Shown here piece after piece: positions 53,969-62,950 of a DNA stretch of 64,000 bases. The number at the start of each line of letters is the position of its first letter. Position 1 is the first letter of the stretch. The DNA is taken from NCBI RefSeq assembly GCF_000711235.1, contig NZ_JOMI01000002.1:186001-250000 (forward strand), read 5' to 3'. Under the pieces are notes generated by a model. That model worked only from the letters and a program-made list of their open reading frames with translations. It ran no database searches and was not told the DNA's origin. Source of the stretch: Prevotella sp. 10(H) (lineage in GTDB: Bacteria; Bacteroidota; Bacteroidia; Bacteroidales; Dysgonomonadaceae). The translations under genes and the position numbers were made by a program.

Positions 53969-55933
53969 TTCATCTCCCGATTGTTTGAGAAGTTCCTTCA
54001 ATTGTTCTTCCGTATGGTCTATCTGCCTTAACGGAACTGTTTCTATTACTGCTAGTGACGGGTCGATATCATACATCTGTGTGTCGGAAGTAGTCAGTTT
54101 CTTGACCAAATTATAGCATGCCAGTATTATCTGACGGCTAGGATTCATGTGTACATTCCGGAAGATGCGGTCTACAACCATATATTTGAAATCGCCGCGC
54201 TTATCCTGTCCTTCGAGTACCGACGGATAGCGTGAACTGAGATCTACCAGCCCGTGACGTTCGAGTTCGTTAGCTATAAGGGTCACATATTTATCGGTAT
54301 GGATACCTAGCTTGAAGCCTGCGCGTATATTGATACGGAATACCTTTTTCGGTACATATACCGTTGTTTCGTAGCTGAATTCGTAAGGTTCGTCTGTCCT
54401 TTTTATACGTACAAACCAGTATGTATCCGCTCTCTTAGGTGTACGCTTAAACAAGGAATAAGCGATCTTGCTTTCAAGGAAATTTTTATTATTTGCTTTA
54501 ACAATATATACCAGATGTGTTGCCGACTTCGGTATTTTCTCATCTTCACTGATGCGTACAATCTGGTTTATATACTGTTCATCTACCTGATCATATACGG
54601 TGTAGTGACGCTTGATTCTCCGCCCGTTATACCATGAATACATAAGCAATAGCAGAACTCCTGCAATAATAATAGGTATAAATCCTCCGTGTGCGAATTT
54701 TTCCATATTGGCAAGGAAGAAACTAAATTCGATAAACACAAAGAAGAGTGTCAGAGGAATACTGAACCAGAGTGGCTTGTTGTTCTTCATAAAATAAAGG
54801 AACAGCAATACGCTGGTCATCAACATACTCAGGGTAATTGCAAGACCATACGCCGCTTCCAGCTTCATTGATGATTGCATGGTAAGAATGATAATAATAC
54901 ATAATATCATCATCATACGATTAATAGACGGTATATAAAGTTGTCCTTTAATATTTGTCGGATATTGTATCTTCACATTCGGCCATATATTCAGTGAAAT
55001 GGCCTCGCTTATGACGGTGAACGACCCGCTGATAAGTGCCTGACTAGCAATAATAGCGGCAAACGTAGCCATTAGTACACCGATAAGGCTGAACCATTCG
55101 GGCATCATAGCAAAGAACGGATTGATATCGTGGGAAACCTGTGCCGGATTGTTGGTGATCCATGCTGCCTGTCCCAGATAATTAAGAATGAGAGCTGTCT
55201 TTACATATACCCATGATACACGGATATTCTTCAAGCCGCAGTGCCCCAAATCCGAATATAATGCTTCGGCACCAGTTGTACAGAGGAACACAGCGCCAAG
55301 GATAATCATTGTGTGAGGTACTTCAATCAGGAAATTAATAGCATACATCGGACTAAAAGCCCTGAATACACTGACATCGGTAATGATCTGACTCAAACCC
55401 ATAACGGCCATCATCGAAAACCATATTATCATCAGGGGACCGAAATACTTACCGAGCGAACCCGTACCCAATGGCTGCACCAGGAACAGAACCAGCACAA
55501 TAGCAATGGTAACGGGAATAACAGGTATATGCGGTGCAATCGTATTAAGCCCTTCGACAGCCGACATAACGGTCATCGCCGGAGTAATAATACCATCGGC
55601 AAGCAATGTCGCAGCACCTACGCCCGCCAGAATATAAGCCCAGCGGTACTTCTGTCGTATTAAAGCATAAAGAGATAATATGCCGCCCTCGCCTTTATTG
55701 TCGGCGCGCAGGGTGATAATTACATATTTGAGGGTGGTCTGTATAGTCAGCGTCCATATAACGCAGGAAACAGCGCCCAGTACATATTTGGGGTGAGTAA
55801 GTTCTCCGGCAGGAAGTGCATTCAGTATGGCTCTCATCACGTACAACGGGGATGTACCGATATCACCGAATACAATACCTATTGCCAATACAACACCAAG
55901 GGCACTAAACCGGACTTTATGACTTTCTTTCAT
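53957..55933 (-). CDS. kup: Kup-type potassium uptake protein
   Basis: A proton-coupled K+ transporter with about 12 membrane segments in residues 10-430 and a cytosolic C-terminal region. Diagnostic stretches are ALGVVLAIGIVFGDIGTSPL, NKGEGGILSLYALIRQKY, ADGIITPAMTVMSAVEGL and TTGAEALYSDLGHCG. The 658-residue length is normal. A -7 element (CAAAAGTA on + strand at 55960) lies 27 bases upstream. Its last codons overlap the 3' end of the M20 gene. Confidence 0.96.
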   Translation of the reverse strand: MKESHKVRFSALGVVLAIGIVFGDIGTSPLYVMRAILNALPAGELTHPKYVLGAVSCVIWTLTIQTTLKYVIITLRADNKGEGGILSLYALIRQKYRWAYILAGVGAATLLADGIITPAMTVMSAVEGLNTIAPHIPVIPVTIAIVLVLFLVQPLGTGSLGKYFGPLMIIWFSMMAVMGLSQIITDVSVFRAFSPMYAINFLIEVPHTMIILGAVFLCTTGAEALYSDLGHCGLKNIRVSWVYVKTALILNYLGQAAWITNNPAQVSHDINPFFAMMPEWFSLIGVLMATFAAIIASQALISGSFTVISEAISLNIWPNVKIQYPTNIKGQLYIPSINRMMMILCIIIILTMQSSMKLEAAYGLAITLSMLMTSVLLFLYFMKNNKPLWFSIPLTLFFVFIEFSFFLANMEKFAHGGFIPIIIAGVLLLLMYSWYNGRRIKRHYTVYDQVDEQYINQIVRISEDEKIPKSATHLVYIVKANNKNFLESKIAYSLFKRTPKRADTYWFVRIKRTDEPYEFSYETTVYVPKKVFRINIRAGFKLGIHTDKYVTLIANELERHGLVDLSSRYPSVLEGQDKRGDFKYMVVDRIFRNVHMNPSRQIILACYNLVKKLTTSDTQMYDIDPSLAVIETVPLRQIDHTEEQLKELLKQSGDESQA

Positions 55934-55959
55934 ACATTCTAGTATTGAAAAATTGCTCC

Positions 55960-55967
55960 CAAAAGTA
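55960..55967 (-). promoter_or_regulatory. Bacteroidetes -7 element for kup
   Basis: On the - strand TACTTTTG, 27 bases before the ATG; no clear -33. Confidence 0.4.
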
Positions 55968-56137
55968 CAAGATTATTCTGTATTAAAGTATTTTGGACGG
56001 TTAAATTTTGAACCGCCTTTTTCTCTGTCTGTGAACAAATATCTTAAAGAGCCTGATACTTGTCGGGAAGCAAAACAAACTACTCATTAATTAACATTTT
56101 TACAGCATTAATGTTTTATACCTTGTACAAAAAGAAA

Positions 56138-56160
56138 AACCGGATAGTTTGTATCCGGTT
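56138..56160 (-). terminator. Terminator after the 114-residue membrane protein
   Basis: AACCGGATA and TATCCGGTT form a perfect 9-bp stem with a five-base loop; on the - strand a T-rich tail (complement of AAAAAGAAAA) follows. Confidence 0.85.
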
Positions 56161-56183
56161 CGTTATAATATATAGTCTATTAT

Positions 56184-56528
56184 TTATTTCATTGTGAAAT
56201 ATTCTTTAGCTCCCTGTATCAGCAATCCGATTCCTCCACCGAGCAGGGCACCGATAATTGCCATATCTATTATTCCGCCCTTGTTCCATAAAAGTGAAGT
56301 GACGACTATACCTACCGGTGTTAATACCGCACCGATAATCATATATCTTATACCTCTGCTTTTGCGGTAACCCCGAAGTCTTTGCATTGCGTCTTCTATT
56401 GCGGCAGTATTACCCGGATAATTTATACTAAGCAATTCACGAATTTTGTCAAGACTGGTGATTTTTTTCGCTTTGAACAGGTTTAAGGCCTCCGGATAAA
56501 GGTCGGCTTTGTAATGAATATCTTCCAT
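56184..56528 (-). CDS. Small two-helix membrane protein, hypothetical
   Basis: The 114-residue product has a soluble N-terminal half (MEDIHYKADLYPEALNLFKA, DKIRELLSINYPGNTAAIED) and two membrane segments near residues 62-80 and 88-106 (RYMIIGAVLTPVGIVVTSLL; IDMAIIGALLGGGIGLLIQG). No family recognised. It is a single gene between kup and the ABC exporter operon, with a strong terminator. Confidence 0.6.
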   Translation of the reverse strand: MEDIHYKADLYPEALNLFKAKKITSLDKIRELLSINYPGNTAAIEDAMQRLRGYRKSRGIRYMIIGAVLTPVGIVVTSLLWNKGGIIDMAIIGALLGGGIGLLIQGAKEYFTMK

Positions 56529-56620
56529 AGTTGTAGTGTTGTTAGATTTGTAAATAGTTTTGCAGTCGAAAGGTATGTATTTTAAGCGGAATAGTCAAGA
56601 GCTTTTTCTTATTTAAAAAA

Positions 56621-58393
56621 CTAAAACTCTTCGAATTGCTCCTGATACAGAGAGAAATACTTTCCTTTCATAGCAAGCAGTTCTTTATGGCTGCCCTGTT
56701 CTATTATCTGTCCGTGGTCCATAACTAATATTTTGTCTGCATTACGCACTGTAGACAGGCGATGTGCTATGATGAGGCTTGTACGGCCTTCCATTAGTTT
56801 GTCAAGGCCTTTTTGTATCAGTAGTTCACTGCGCGTATCTATGTTGCTTGTAGCTTCATCCAGTAAAAGGATAGGCGGGTCGGCGACGGCAGCGCGGGCA
56901 ATATTCAGTAGCTGGCGTTGTCCCTGACTAAGGTTAGCCCCGTCATTTTCCAGAACTGTATCGTAGCCCTTCGGTAAGCGTTTAATAAAAGAATGCGCAG
57001 CTGTAAGTTTTGCCGCTAAAACGACTTCCTCGTCGGTGGCATCGAGCCGTCCGAATCGAATATTTTCACGCACAGTTCCTGTGAAGAGATGTGTATCCTG
57101 TAAAACAATAGCCATAGACTGACGCAGATCTGCCCGCCTGATATCTTGTATAGAATGTCCGTCTATAGTAATTTCACCCGATCTTATATCGAAGAAGCGG
57201 GGAAGCATATTCAGTATTGTAGTTTTGCCTGCTCCGGTTTCCCCTACCAATGCAATCTTAGTGCCGGGTGAGGCATGCAGCGATATTCCTTTAAGTATGA
57301 GTTTCTCCGGTTTATACCCGAAAAATACGTCTTTCATTATCAGGTCGCCTTTTACATCTTTGAGGCTGATAGCATCCGCTGCATCTGCCTGTTCCGGCTC
57401 TTCGTCTATTATCTGGAATATACGTTCTGCTCCGGCAATGGCTGCCTGTATACTGTTATAGAGGCTGGCAAGTTCATTGATCGGACGCCCAAACTGACGT
57501 GAATATTGCAGGAATGCGGCAAGCCCTCCGACGTCGAATCCACGAAAAATAGCCAGTAAGGCACCTACGATAGTAATAATCACATAGTTCAATGTATTCA
57601 GGTTCTGCATTACGGGCATCATCAGTCCCGAATAGAATTGCGCTTTCCCTGCTTTGTCCCTTAAGTCCTGATTTAATACTTCGAAGTCTCCTTCTACTTT
57701 CTTTTCATGTCCGAATACTTTGATTACCTTTTCACCGCTTATCATTTCTTCGATATATCCGTTCACCTGCCCGAGCGTTTCCTGCTGTGCTTTAAAATAT
57801 TTACGGCTTCGTTTTACAATCAACTTGGCACTAAGAAACATCAACGGAACAGTAATCAGCGTAACCAGTGTAAGTATCGGGCTGATATATATCATCAGGG
57901 TAAATATACCGATAAGCATCAGGGCGCTGGACAACATATCCGATAAGCTGTCGGTCAGAGCAGTGCTTATCTGGTCTATATCGTTCGTATATCGGCTCAT
58001 CACATCGCCATGCTGGTTTGTATCGAAATATTTGATAGGCAATCGTTCCATTTTTTTGAAAAGGTCGGTACGCATACGTGTCACGGTATTCTGCCCTATC
58101 TTATTCAGTAGAATATATTGTATATAGGTAGCTATAACTCCTGCAAGGTATATACCGCCGAGGATAAGAAGTATTCTTACCAGCCCACTAAAGTTACCCG
58201 GAATGATATAATCGTTGATGATCGGACGCAGCATATATGAACCTAATAAACTGGATATGATACTGATAATTATAAGCACACCTATCAGGAATAAAAGCTT
58301 CTTGTCGCATGTCAGATATGACATCAGGCGCAAAAAAGTTTTCCTTCCCTGCTTCGGCTTGCCTGTATGTTTATAATGGTCTCCGTGCGCCAT
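56621..58393 (-). CDS. ABC exporter subunit with canonical ATP-hydrolysis residues
   Basis: A type IV ABC half-transporter of 590 residues: six membrane helices (about 35-320) then an ATPase domain. Walker A is GETGAGKTT, Walker B LLLDEATS with the catalytic Glu, and the switch His is in IIAHRLSTV. Its signature is LSQGQ rather than LSGGQ. Together with the neighbouring 574-residue subunit it should form a heterodimer in which this subunit contributes the consensus Walker site and the weaker signature. Substrate may be a drug or lipid; not determinable. Confidence 0.9.
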   Translation of the reverse strand: MAHGDHYKHTGKPKQGRKTFLRLMSYLTCDKKLLFLIGVLIIISIISSLLGSYMLRPIINDYIIPGNFSGLVRILLILGGIYLAGVIATYIQYILLNKIGQNTVTRMRTDLFKKMERLPIKYFDTNQHGDVMSRYTNDIDQISTALTDSLSDMLSSALMLIGIFTLMIYISPILTLVTLITVPLMFLSAKLIVKRSRKYFKAQQETLGQVNGYIEEMISGEKVIKVFGHEKKVEGDFEVLNQDLRDKAGKAQFYSGLMMPVMQNLNTLNYVIITIVGALLAIFRGFDVGGLAAFLQYSRQFGRPINELASLYNSIQAAIAGAERIFQIIDEEPEQADAADAISLKDVKGDLIMKDVFFGYKPEKLILKGISLHASPGTKIALVGETGAGKTTILNMLPRFFDIRSGEITIDGHSIQDIRRADLRQSMAIVLQDTHLFTGTVRENIRFGRLDATDEEVVLAAKLTAAHSFIKRLPKGYDTVLENDGANLSQGQRQLLNIARAAVADPPILLLDEATSNIDTRSELLIQKGLDKLMEGRTSLIIAHRLSTVRNADKILVMDHGQIIEQGSHKELLAMKGKYFSLYQEQFEEF

Positions 58394-58396
58394 ATC

Positions 58397-60121
58397 TTAG
58401 AATGCTATTTGCTGAGAATTATATATTTCCTTATACACTTCCGATTTTTCAATCAGTTCCGACGGTTTGCCGATAGCATCTATTTCACCGTCTTCAAGTA
58501 CGATAACCCTGTCGGCCGACTGCATTGTATTAATCCTCTGCGTGATAATAAATACAGTGGTGTTACTAAGCATCTTATTCAGGTTATAACGTATTTTCTG
58601 TTCAGTCTCCGAATCTACCGCACTGGTGCTGTCGTCGAGGATAAGTATCTTCGGTTTACGCAGTAAGGCTCGGACTATGCAGATACGTTGCTTTTGTCCG
58701 CCCGAAATATTTATTCCGCCCCGTCCGAGCAATGTATCGTATCCGTCGGTAAAAGACACAATAAAATCATGTGCTTGCGCTGCTTTTGCCGCCTCTTCCA
58801 CCTCTTCAATCGTGGCATCGGGTTTGCCCCATCGCAGATTCTCGAGGATAGTGCCTGTGAATAACTCGTTTTTCTGAAGTACCATTCCTATTTCGGAATG
58901 TAGTTCGTCGAGGTTATAATCCTTTACATTTACGCCGTCTATTAATATTTCCCCGCCTGTGGTATCATATAAGCGTGGAATTAGTTGAAGCATCGAGCTT
59001 TTTGCAGCGCCTGTAGCACCTACAACCGCAACAGTTTCTCCTTGCCGTATGTCGAAGCTTATATCTTTCAATACATCATTTTCTCCGCCACTATAACGGA
59101 AATAAACATTGCGGAAAATTACTTCTCCTTTGTTTATTTTATGTGTATTCTGTAGTCCGGCCGGCGTATTTTTGAGTGAAGGTTCTGTATCGAGTACTTC
59201 CAAAATTCTTTGTGACGATGCCGAAGCACGGGCGATATTCATTATTACCATGGATAGAAGCATCAGCGCCATAAGTATCTGCACAAGATAATTAACAAAG
59301 GAAATCAGTTCGCCGACCTTGAGATCGCCTGATATTACTTTTGAACCTCCTACCCAAAGGATAACTATGGTAGAAACATTCATTATCAATTGCATGACGG
59401 GAAACATAGATACAACGATATTCGATGCCCTGATTACCATATCGCGCAGGTCTTCACTGCTTCGTTCAAATTTTTTGGTTTCGAAATCTTCCCTGACAAA
59501 TGATTTTACTACGCGGATATTTATCAGGTTTTCCCTGACTACCCCGTTGAGGTTATCCACTTTCTGCTGCACTTTCATAAACAAGGGAAAGCCCTTACGC
59601 AAAATAAGGAATACACTTATACCCAAGACCGGAACTACACCTATGAGAATAAGAGCCAGATCGGTATTTATCCTCACCACAAAAAAAATAGCCATTATAA
59701 GCATAAGGGGTGAGCGCAATAAAAGACGCATTCCCATTAATATTACCTGCTGTATACGCGTTATATCATTGGTCAGTCGGGTAATTAATGAAGCTGAATT
59801 AAACCGGTCGATTTCCGTAAAAGAAAGCTGTTGTATTTTATTGAATAATGTCAATCGGAGATCGGTACCGAAGCCAATAGATGTTTTAGAGGAAACATAA
59901 ATATTAATAATGCTGACTATCAATCCTATAATAGATACTGCCACCATCTTTACACCGACTTCCGTTATTACCGACATGTCTTTCGGCATCACGCCGTTAT
60001 CGATAATCTGGGCCATATAAAGAGGCTGAATAGTTTCACTCATGACTGTTATCAGCACCAGAAACGGACTAATAATAAGGCTGAGTGAGTATTTTTTCAG
60101 TATCTGCCAGTATTTTTTCAT
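58397..60121 (-). CDS. ABC exporter subunit with degenerate ATP site
   Basis: The 574-residue partner has six membrane helices and an ATPase domain that departs from consensus: Walker A GATGAAKS (residues 368-375; third Gly replaced by Ala373), Walker B LILDDSTS with Asp497 in place of the catalytic Glu, and Gln528 (IITQRI) instead of the switch His. Its signature NISGGQKQRI is intact. This is the pattern of TM287-like subunits in heterodimeric exporters. It starts the operon; the partner gene follows after three bases. Confidence 0.9.
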   Translation of the reverse strand: MKKYWQILKKYSLSLIISPFLVLITVMSETIQPLYMAQIIDNGVMPKDMSVITEVGVKMVAVSIIGLIVSIINIYVSSKTSIGFGTDLRLTLFNKIQQLSFTEIDRFNSASLITRLTNDITRIQQVILMGMRLLLRSPLMLIMAIFFVVRINTDLALILIGVVPVLGISVFLILRKGFPLFMKVQQKVDNLNGVVRENLINIRVVKSFVREDFETKKFERSSEDLRDMVIRASNIVVSMFPVMQLIMNVSTIVILWVGGSKVISGDLKVGELISFVNYLVQILMALMLLSMVIMNIARASASSQRILEVLDTEPSLKNTPAGLQNTHKINKGEVIFRNVYFRYSGGENDVLKDISFDIRQGETVAVVGATGAAKSSMLQLIPRLYDTTGGEILIDGVNVKDYNLDELHSEIGMVLQKNELFTGTILENLRWGKPDATIEEVEEAAKAAQAHDFIVSFTDGYDTLLGRGGINISGGQKQRICIVRALLRKPKILILDDSTSAVDSETEQKIRYNLNKMLSNTTVFIITQRINTMQSADRVIVLEDGEIDAIGKPSELIEKSEVYKEIYNSQQIAF

Positions 60122-60168
60122 AAATTATCTGGTTGGCACTCTTAATTTTGTTTTGTATAAAATGCTTA

Positions 60169-60176
60169 CAAAGATA
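60169..60176 (-). promoter_or_regulatory. Bacteroidetes -7 element for the ABC exporter operon
   Basis: On the - strand TATCTTTG, 48 bases before the ATG at 60121; no -33 TTTG at the usual spacing. Confidence 0.45.
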
Positions 60177-60272
60177 AATGTATTTTGCTGATAAACATTT
60201 ATCCTTAGTAAATTGATCACAGGTCGCGGAGATTTATTAATTTTATCCCTTTAATATTTAAAACAGAGGCAT

Positions 60273-60968
60273 TTGATTAAAGTCGACAATATATCAAAAT
60301 ATTACGGGGAGCAGGTTGCCTTATCCGCTATCGATTTCTCATTGCAGAAAGGAGAAATTGTCGGTTTATTGGGTGTAAACGGAGCAGGCAAGTCTACATT
60401 AATGAAAATATTATCAGGTATAATATTGCCGGATAAAGGGACTGTAACTTTTAATGGAAAAGAATTTACAAGCCATTCTTTGGAAATAAAAAAACAGATT
60501 GGCTATTTATCAGAAGACAACCCTTTGTACGAAGATATGTATGTCAAAGAATATCTTGGGTATGTAGCCGATATTTATAGGATAAAGAAGCAGCGTATAG
60601 ATGAAGTAATTGGAATGACAGGCCTGCAAAACGAATATAAAAAGAAGATAAAGGATTTATCGAAAGGGAATCGCCAACGGGTAGGCATAGCACAGGCTAT
60701 TCTACATAATCCTGATTTTCTGATTCTCGATGAGGCTACTTCGGGCCTCGATCCTAATCAGCGGGAAAGCCTGAATAACTTGCTTATCGATTTAGCAAAA
60801 GACAAAGTAATTTTTTTTTCTACACATATATTACACGAAGTCAAAGATATCTGTACGCGTTTTCTGCTATTGGATAAAGGCAAGCTGATAGTTGACAAGC
60901 AAATAAGCGAAATCGATTCTATTGAAGAAACATTTCACACACTCACAAATGAAAATAATAGCCGATAA
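60273..60968 (+). CDS. GldA-like ABC ATPase, orphan, TTG start
   Basis: The 231-residue ATPase reads IKVDNISKYYGEQVALSAID, Walker A GVNGAGKST, IGYLSEDNPLYEDMYVKEYL (as in GldA), signature LSKGNRQRVG and Walker B FLILDEATSGLD, with switch His in STHILHE. GldA of gliding bacteria is about 300 residues, so the C-terminal extension is missing. The first in-frame codon that fits is TTG at 60273 with AGAGG just upstream. No permease gene is adjacent; the 3' end overlaps pdxB by 20 bases. Confidence 0.82.
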   Translation: MIKVDNISKYYGEQVALSAIDFSLQKGEIVGLLGVNGAGKSTLMKILSGIILPDKGTVTFNGKEFTSHSLEIKKQIGYLSEDNPLYEDMYVKEYLGYVADIYRIKKQRIDEVIGMTGLQNEYKKKIKDLSKGNRQRVGIAQAILHNPDFLILDEATSGLDPNQRESLNNLLIDLAKDKVIFFSTHILHEVKDICTRFLLLDKGKLIVDKQISEIDSIEETFHTLTNENNSR

Positions 60969-62058
60969 GAATATACCTTATCTGAAAGGTATAGCCGAAA
61001 AGTTTGGAGAGGTCACCTATCTCGAAGGTGCAGCCTTTACCCGCGAAGCGATACAGGAAGCCGATACATTGATTGTGCGCACAGTTACCCGTTTTGATGA
61101 AAGTAATCTGAAAGATACAAATGTCGAGCTTATTTGCTCGGCCACTATCGGCTACGACCATATCGATACGGTATATTGCGATGCGCACGGAATTGCATGG
61201 CGGAATGCTCCAGGATGCAATTCGGGCTCTGTGATGCAATATATTATTTCTTCGTTGATAGTAATGTCACGCAAAAAGGATTTCGATCTCAGAGGAAATA
61301 CAATCGGTATTGTAGGTGTAGGAAATGTCGGGAAAAAAGTAGCCCGCGCTTGCCGCATATTAGGAATGAATGTTTTATTAAACGATCCGCCCCGTCAGGC
61401 AGTTGAAAAAAACGATAGCTTTGTCACTCTGGATGTGATAAAAAAGGAAGCTGATATTATCACTTTTCATAGTCCTCTTATCAAAGACGGGAAATATAAA
61501 ACATATCATCTGGCAGATGATAATTTCTTTTCATCACTAAAGAAAAAGCCAATCATTATAAATTCGGCAAGAGGCGGCATAGTTGATACTGTTGCTATCA
61601 AGAGTGCGCTGAAAACCGGACAAATATCCGGGGCCATAATCGATTGCTGGGAAAATGAGCCTTTTATAGATTTGGAATACCTTAATATGGTGGATATTGC
61701 AACGCCGCATATTGCAGGCTATTCGGCAGACGGTAAGGCGAATGCAACGCGCATGTCTCTCGAATCTATTGCAGAATTTTATGGCTTTAGTAAAGAGCCT
61801 GTAAAGGAAGTAAAAGAACCTTTAGCGCCTTACCCCCTTATCTATCTTGACATTTTCAACGGGTCTGATAACCGTATCTACGATGCTATACTGGAATCAT
61901 ATAATCCGGTAAATGATTTTGCCCGTTTAAAGCATGCTCCCGATACTTTTAAGGATTTGAGGAATAAGTATCCACTGAGAAGAGAATATTTTGCGTATGA
62001 AGTTATAAATGCTTTTCAAGAAGAAAGAAATACATTAGACAGTTTAGGTTTTCATTAA
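60949..62058 (+). CDS. pdxB: Erythronate-4-phosphate dehydrogenase
   Basis: It oxidises 4-phosphoerythronate in pyridoxal phosphate synthesis. From the ATG at 60949 (MKIIADKNIPYLKGIAEKFG) the protein has about 369 residues. The D-hydroxyacid dehydrogenase features are NAPGCNSGSVMQYI, the NAD fold GIVGVGNVGKKVARACRI, NSARGGIVDTVA, the acid in DCWENEP and the catalytic His in TPHIAGYSADGKAN. The C-terminal PdxB-specific region is present. An in-frame start at 60922 would only extend deeper into the upstream ATPase gene and is not favoured. Confidence 0.93.
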   Translation: MKIIADKNIPYLKGIAEKFGEVTYLEGAAFTREAIQEADTLIVRTVTRFDESNLKDTNVELICSATIGYDHIDTVYCDAHGIAWRNAPGCNSGSVMQYIISSLIVMSRKKDFDLRGNTIGIVGVGNVGKKVARACRILGMNVLLNDPPRQAVEKNDSFVTLDVIKKEADIITFHSPLIKDGKYKTYHLADDNFFSSLKKKPIIINSARGGIVDTVAIKSALKTGQISGAIIDCWENEPFIDLEYLNMVDIATPHIAGYSADGKANATRMSLESIAEFYGFSKEPVKEVKEPLAPYPLIYLDIFNGSDNRIYDAILESYNPVNDFARLKHAPDTFKDLRNKYPLRREYFAYEVINAFQEERNTLDSLGFH

Positions 62059-62080
62059 AGATAAATTGAAATTTAATACC

Positions 62081-62902
62081 ATGAGACTAGTTAAAGCGAA
62101 AAGGGAAGATATAGCCCAGATTTTATATATAACCATAGATACAATAAGGAAGATATATCCGAATTACTATCCGAAGGACATTGTCGATTTCTTCCTCGAT
62201 TATCATTCCGAGGAAGCGATATTAAAAGATATAGAAGAGGGTAATGCCTATCTTTTGGCACATGACGGTATGTATATCGGTACCGGTAGGATACATGGAA
62301 ATGAATTGGGGCGGATGTTCGTCCTGCCTGCTTTTCAGAAAAAAGGATTCGGTACTTTTATGATCGATGCCCTTGAAGAAATAGTAGGGAAGAATTATGA
62401 TACTGTTTTCCTCGATTCGTCTTTCCCTGCCTATAATCTTTATCTGAAACGGGGATATACTGCCGAAGAATATAAGACGGAGAAGGTCAATAGCGATAGC
62501 GTGTTATGTTATTATGTCATGAAGAAGGACATAATACGCAAGTCACGACGTCCGATAAACCTGAATAACAAAGTCTTTATCTCCATAGAAAATACGGCTG
62601 ACGGAGAAGTGTCCGAAAAAACTATTTTCAGATATCACCAGCAGGAAGATATTATATGGGCCGAATATTATGGAGGACATGTAACAAGGGGGTACCTTAT
62701 CGGAAAATTCGTATCCGATACAGTATTGACTTTTGTTTATCAGCACATCAATGTTAATGAGGAAATCCGTATGGGAGAATGCAGAAGTACTATAGAAATA
62801 CAGCCCGACGGGCGGCTCCGCCTTTATGAAGAATGGCAATGGCTCTATAATGATAATACATCCGGACGTTCGGTAGTAGAAGAGATAAAAAAAGAGGAGT
62901 GA
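62081..62902 (+). CDS. GNAT acetyltransferase fused to an acetylglutamate-synthase-like domain
   Basis: From the ATG at 62081 the protein has 273 residues. Residues 1-150 form a GNAT domain (RLVKAKREDIAQILYITIDT; acetyl-CoA loop MFVLPAFQKKGFGTFMIDAL). The C-terminal ~115 residues (NNKVFISIENTADGEVSEKT, YYGGHVTRGYLIGKFVSDTV, GRLRLYEEWQWLYND) resemble a small stand-alone protein I recall as annotated 'n-acetylglutamate synthase' in Bacteroidetes and Firmicutes, whose real function is doubtful. A TTG at 62066 lies upstream in frame; the ATG fits better. Confidence 0.75.
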   Translation: MRLVKAKREDIAQILYITIDTIRKIYPNYYPKDIVDFFLDYHSEEAILKDIEEGNAYLLAHDGMYIGTGRIHGNELGRMFVLPAFQKKGFGTFMIDALEEIVGKNYDTVFLDSSFPAYNLYLKRGYTAEEYKTEKVNSDSVLCYYVMKKDIIRKSRRPINLNNKVFISIENTADGEVSEKTIFRYHQQEDIIWAEYYGGHVTRGYLIGKFVSDTVLTFVYQHINVNEEIRMGECRSTIEIQPDGRLRLYEEWQWLYNDNTSGRSVVEEIKKEE

Positions 62903-62924
62903 CACAGTGTCGCTCCTCTTTTTT
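62888..62924. terminator. Bidirectional terminator between GNAT fusion gene and rpoC
   Basis: AAAAAAGAGGAGTGACAC and GTGTCGCTCCTCTTTTTT form an 18-bp stem with one wobble and A/T runs at both ends, so it works for both convergent genes. The GNAT stop TGA (62900-62902) lies inside the left arm. Confidence 0.92.
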
Positions 62925-62950
62925 CTAACTATATAAAAGAATAAAATTAA

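Noticed and set aside
60922-60948. Upstream in-frame start for pdxB
   Set aside because: It would add nine residues without homology to PdxB N-termini and lengthen the overlap with the ATPase gene.
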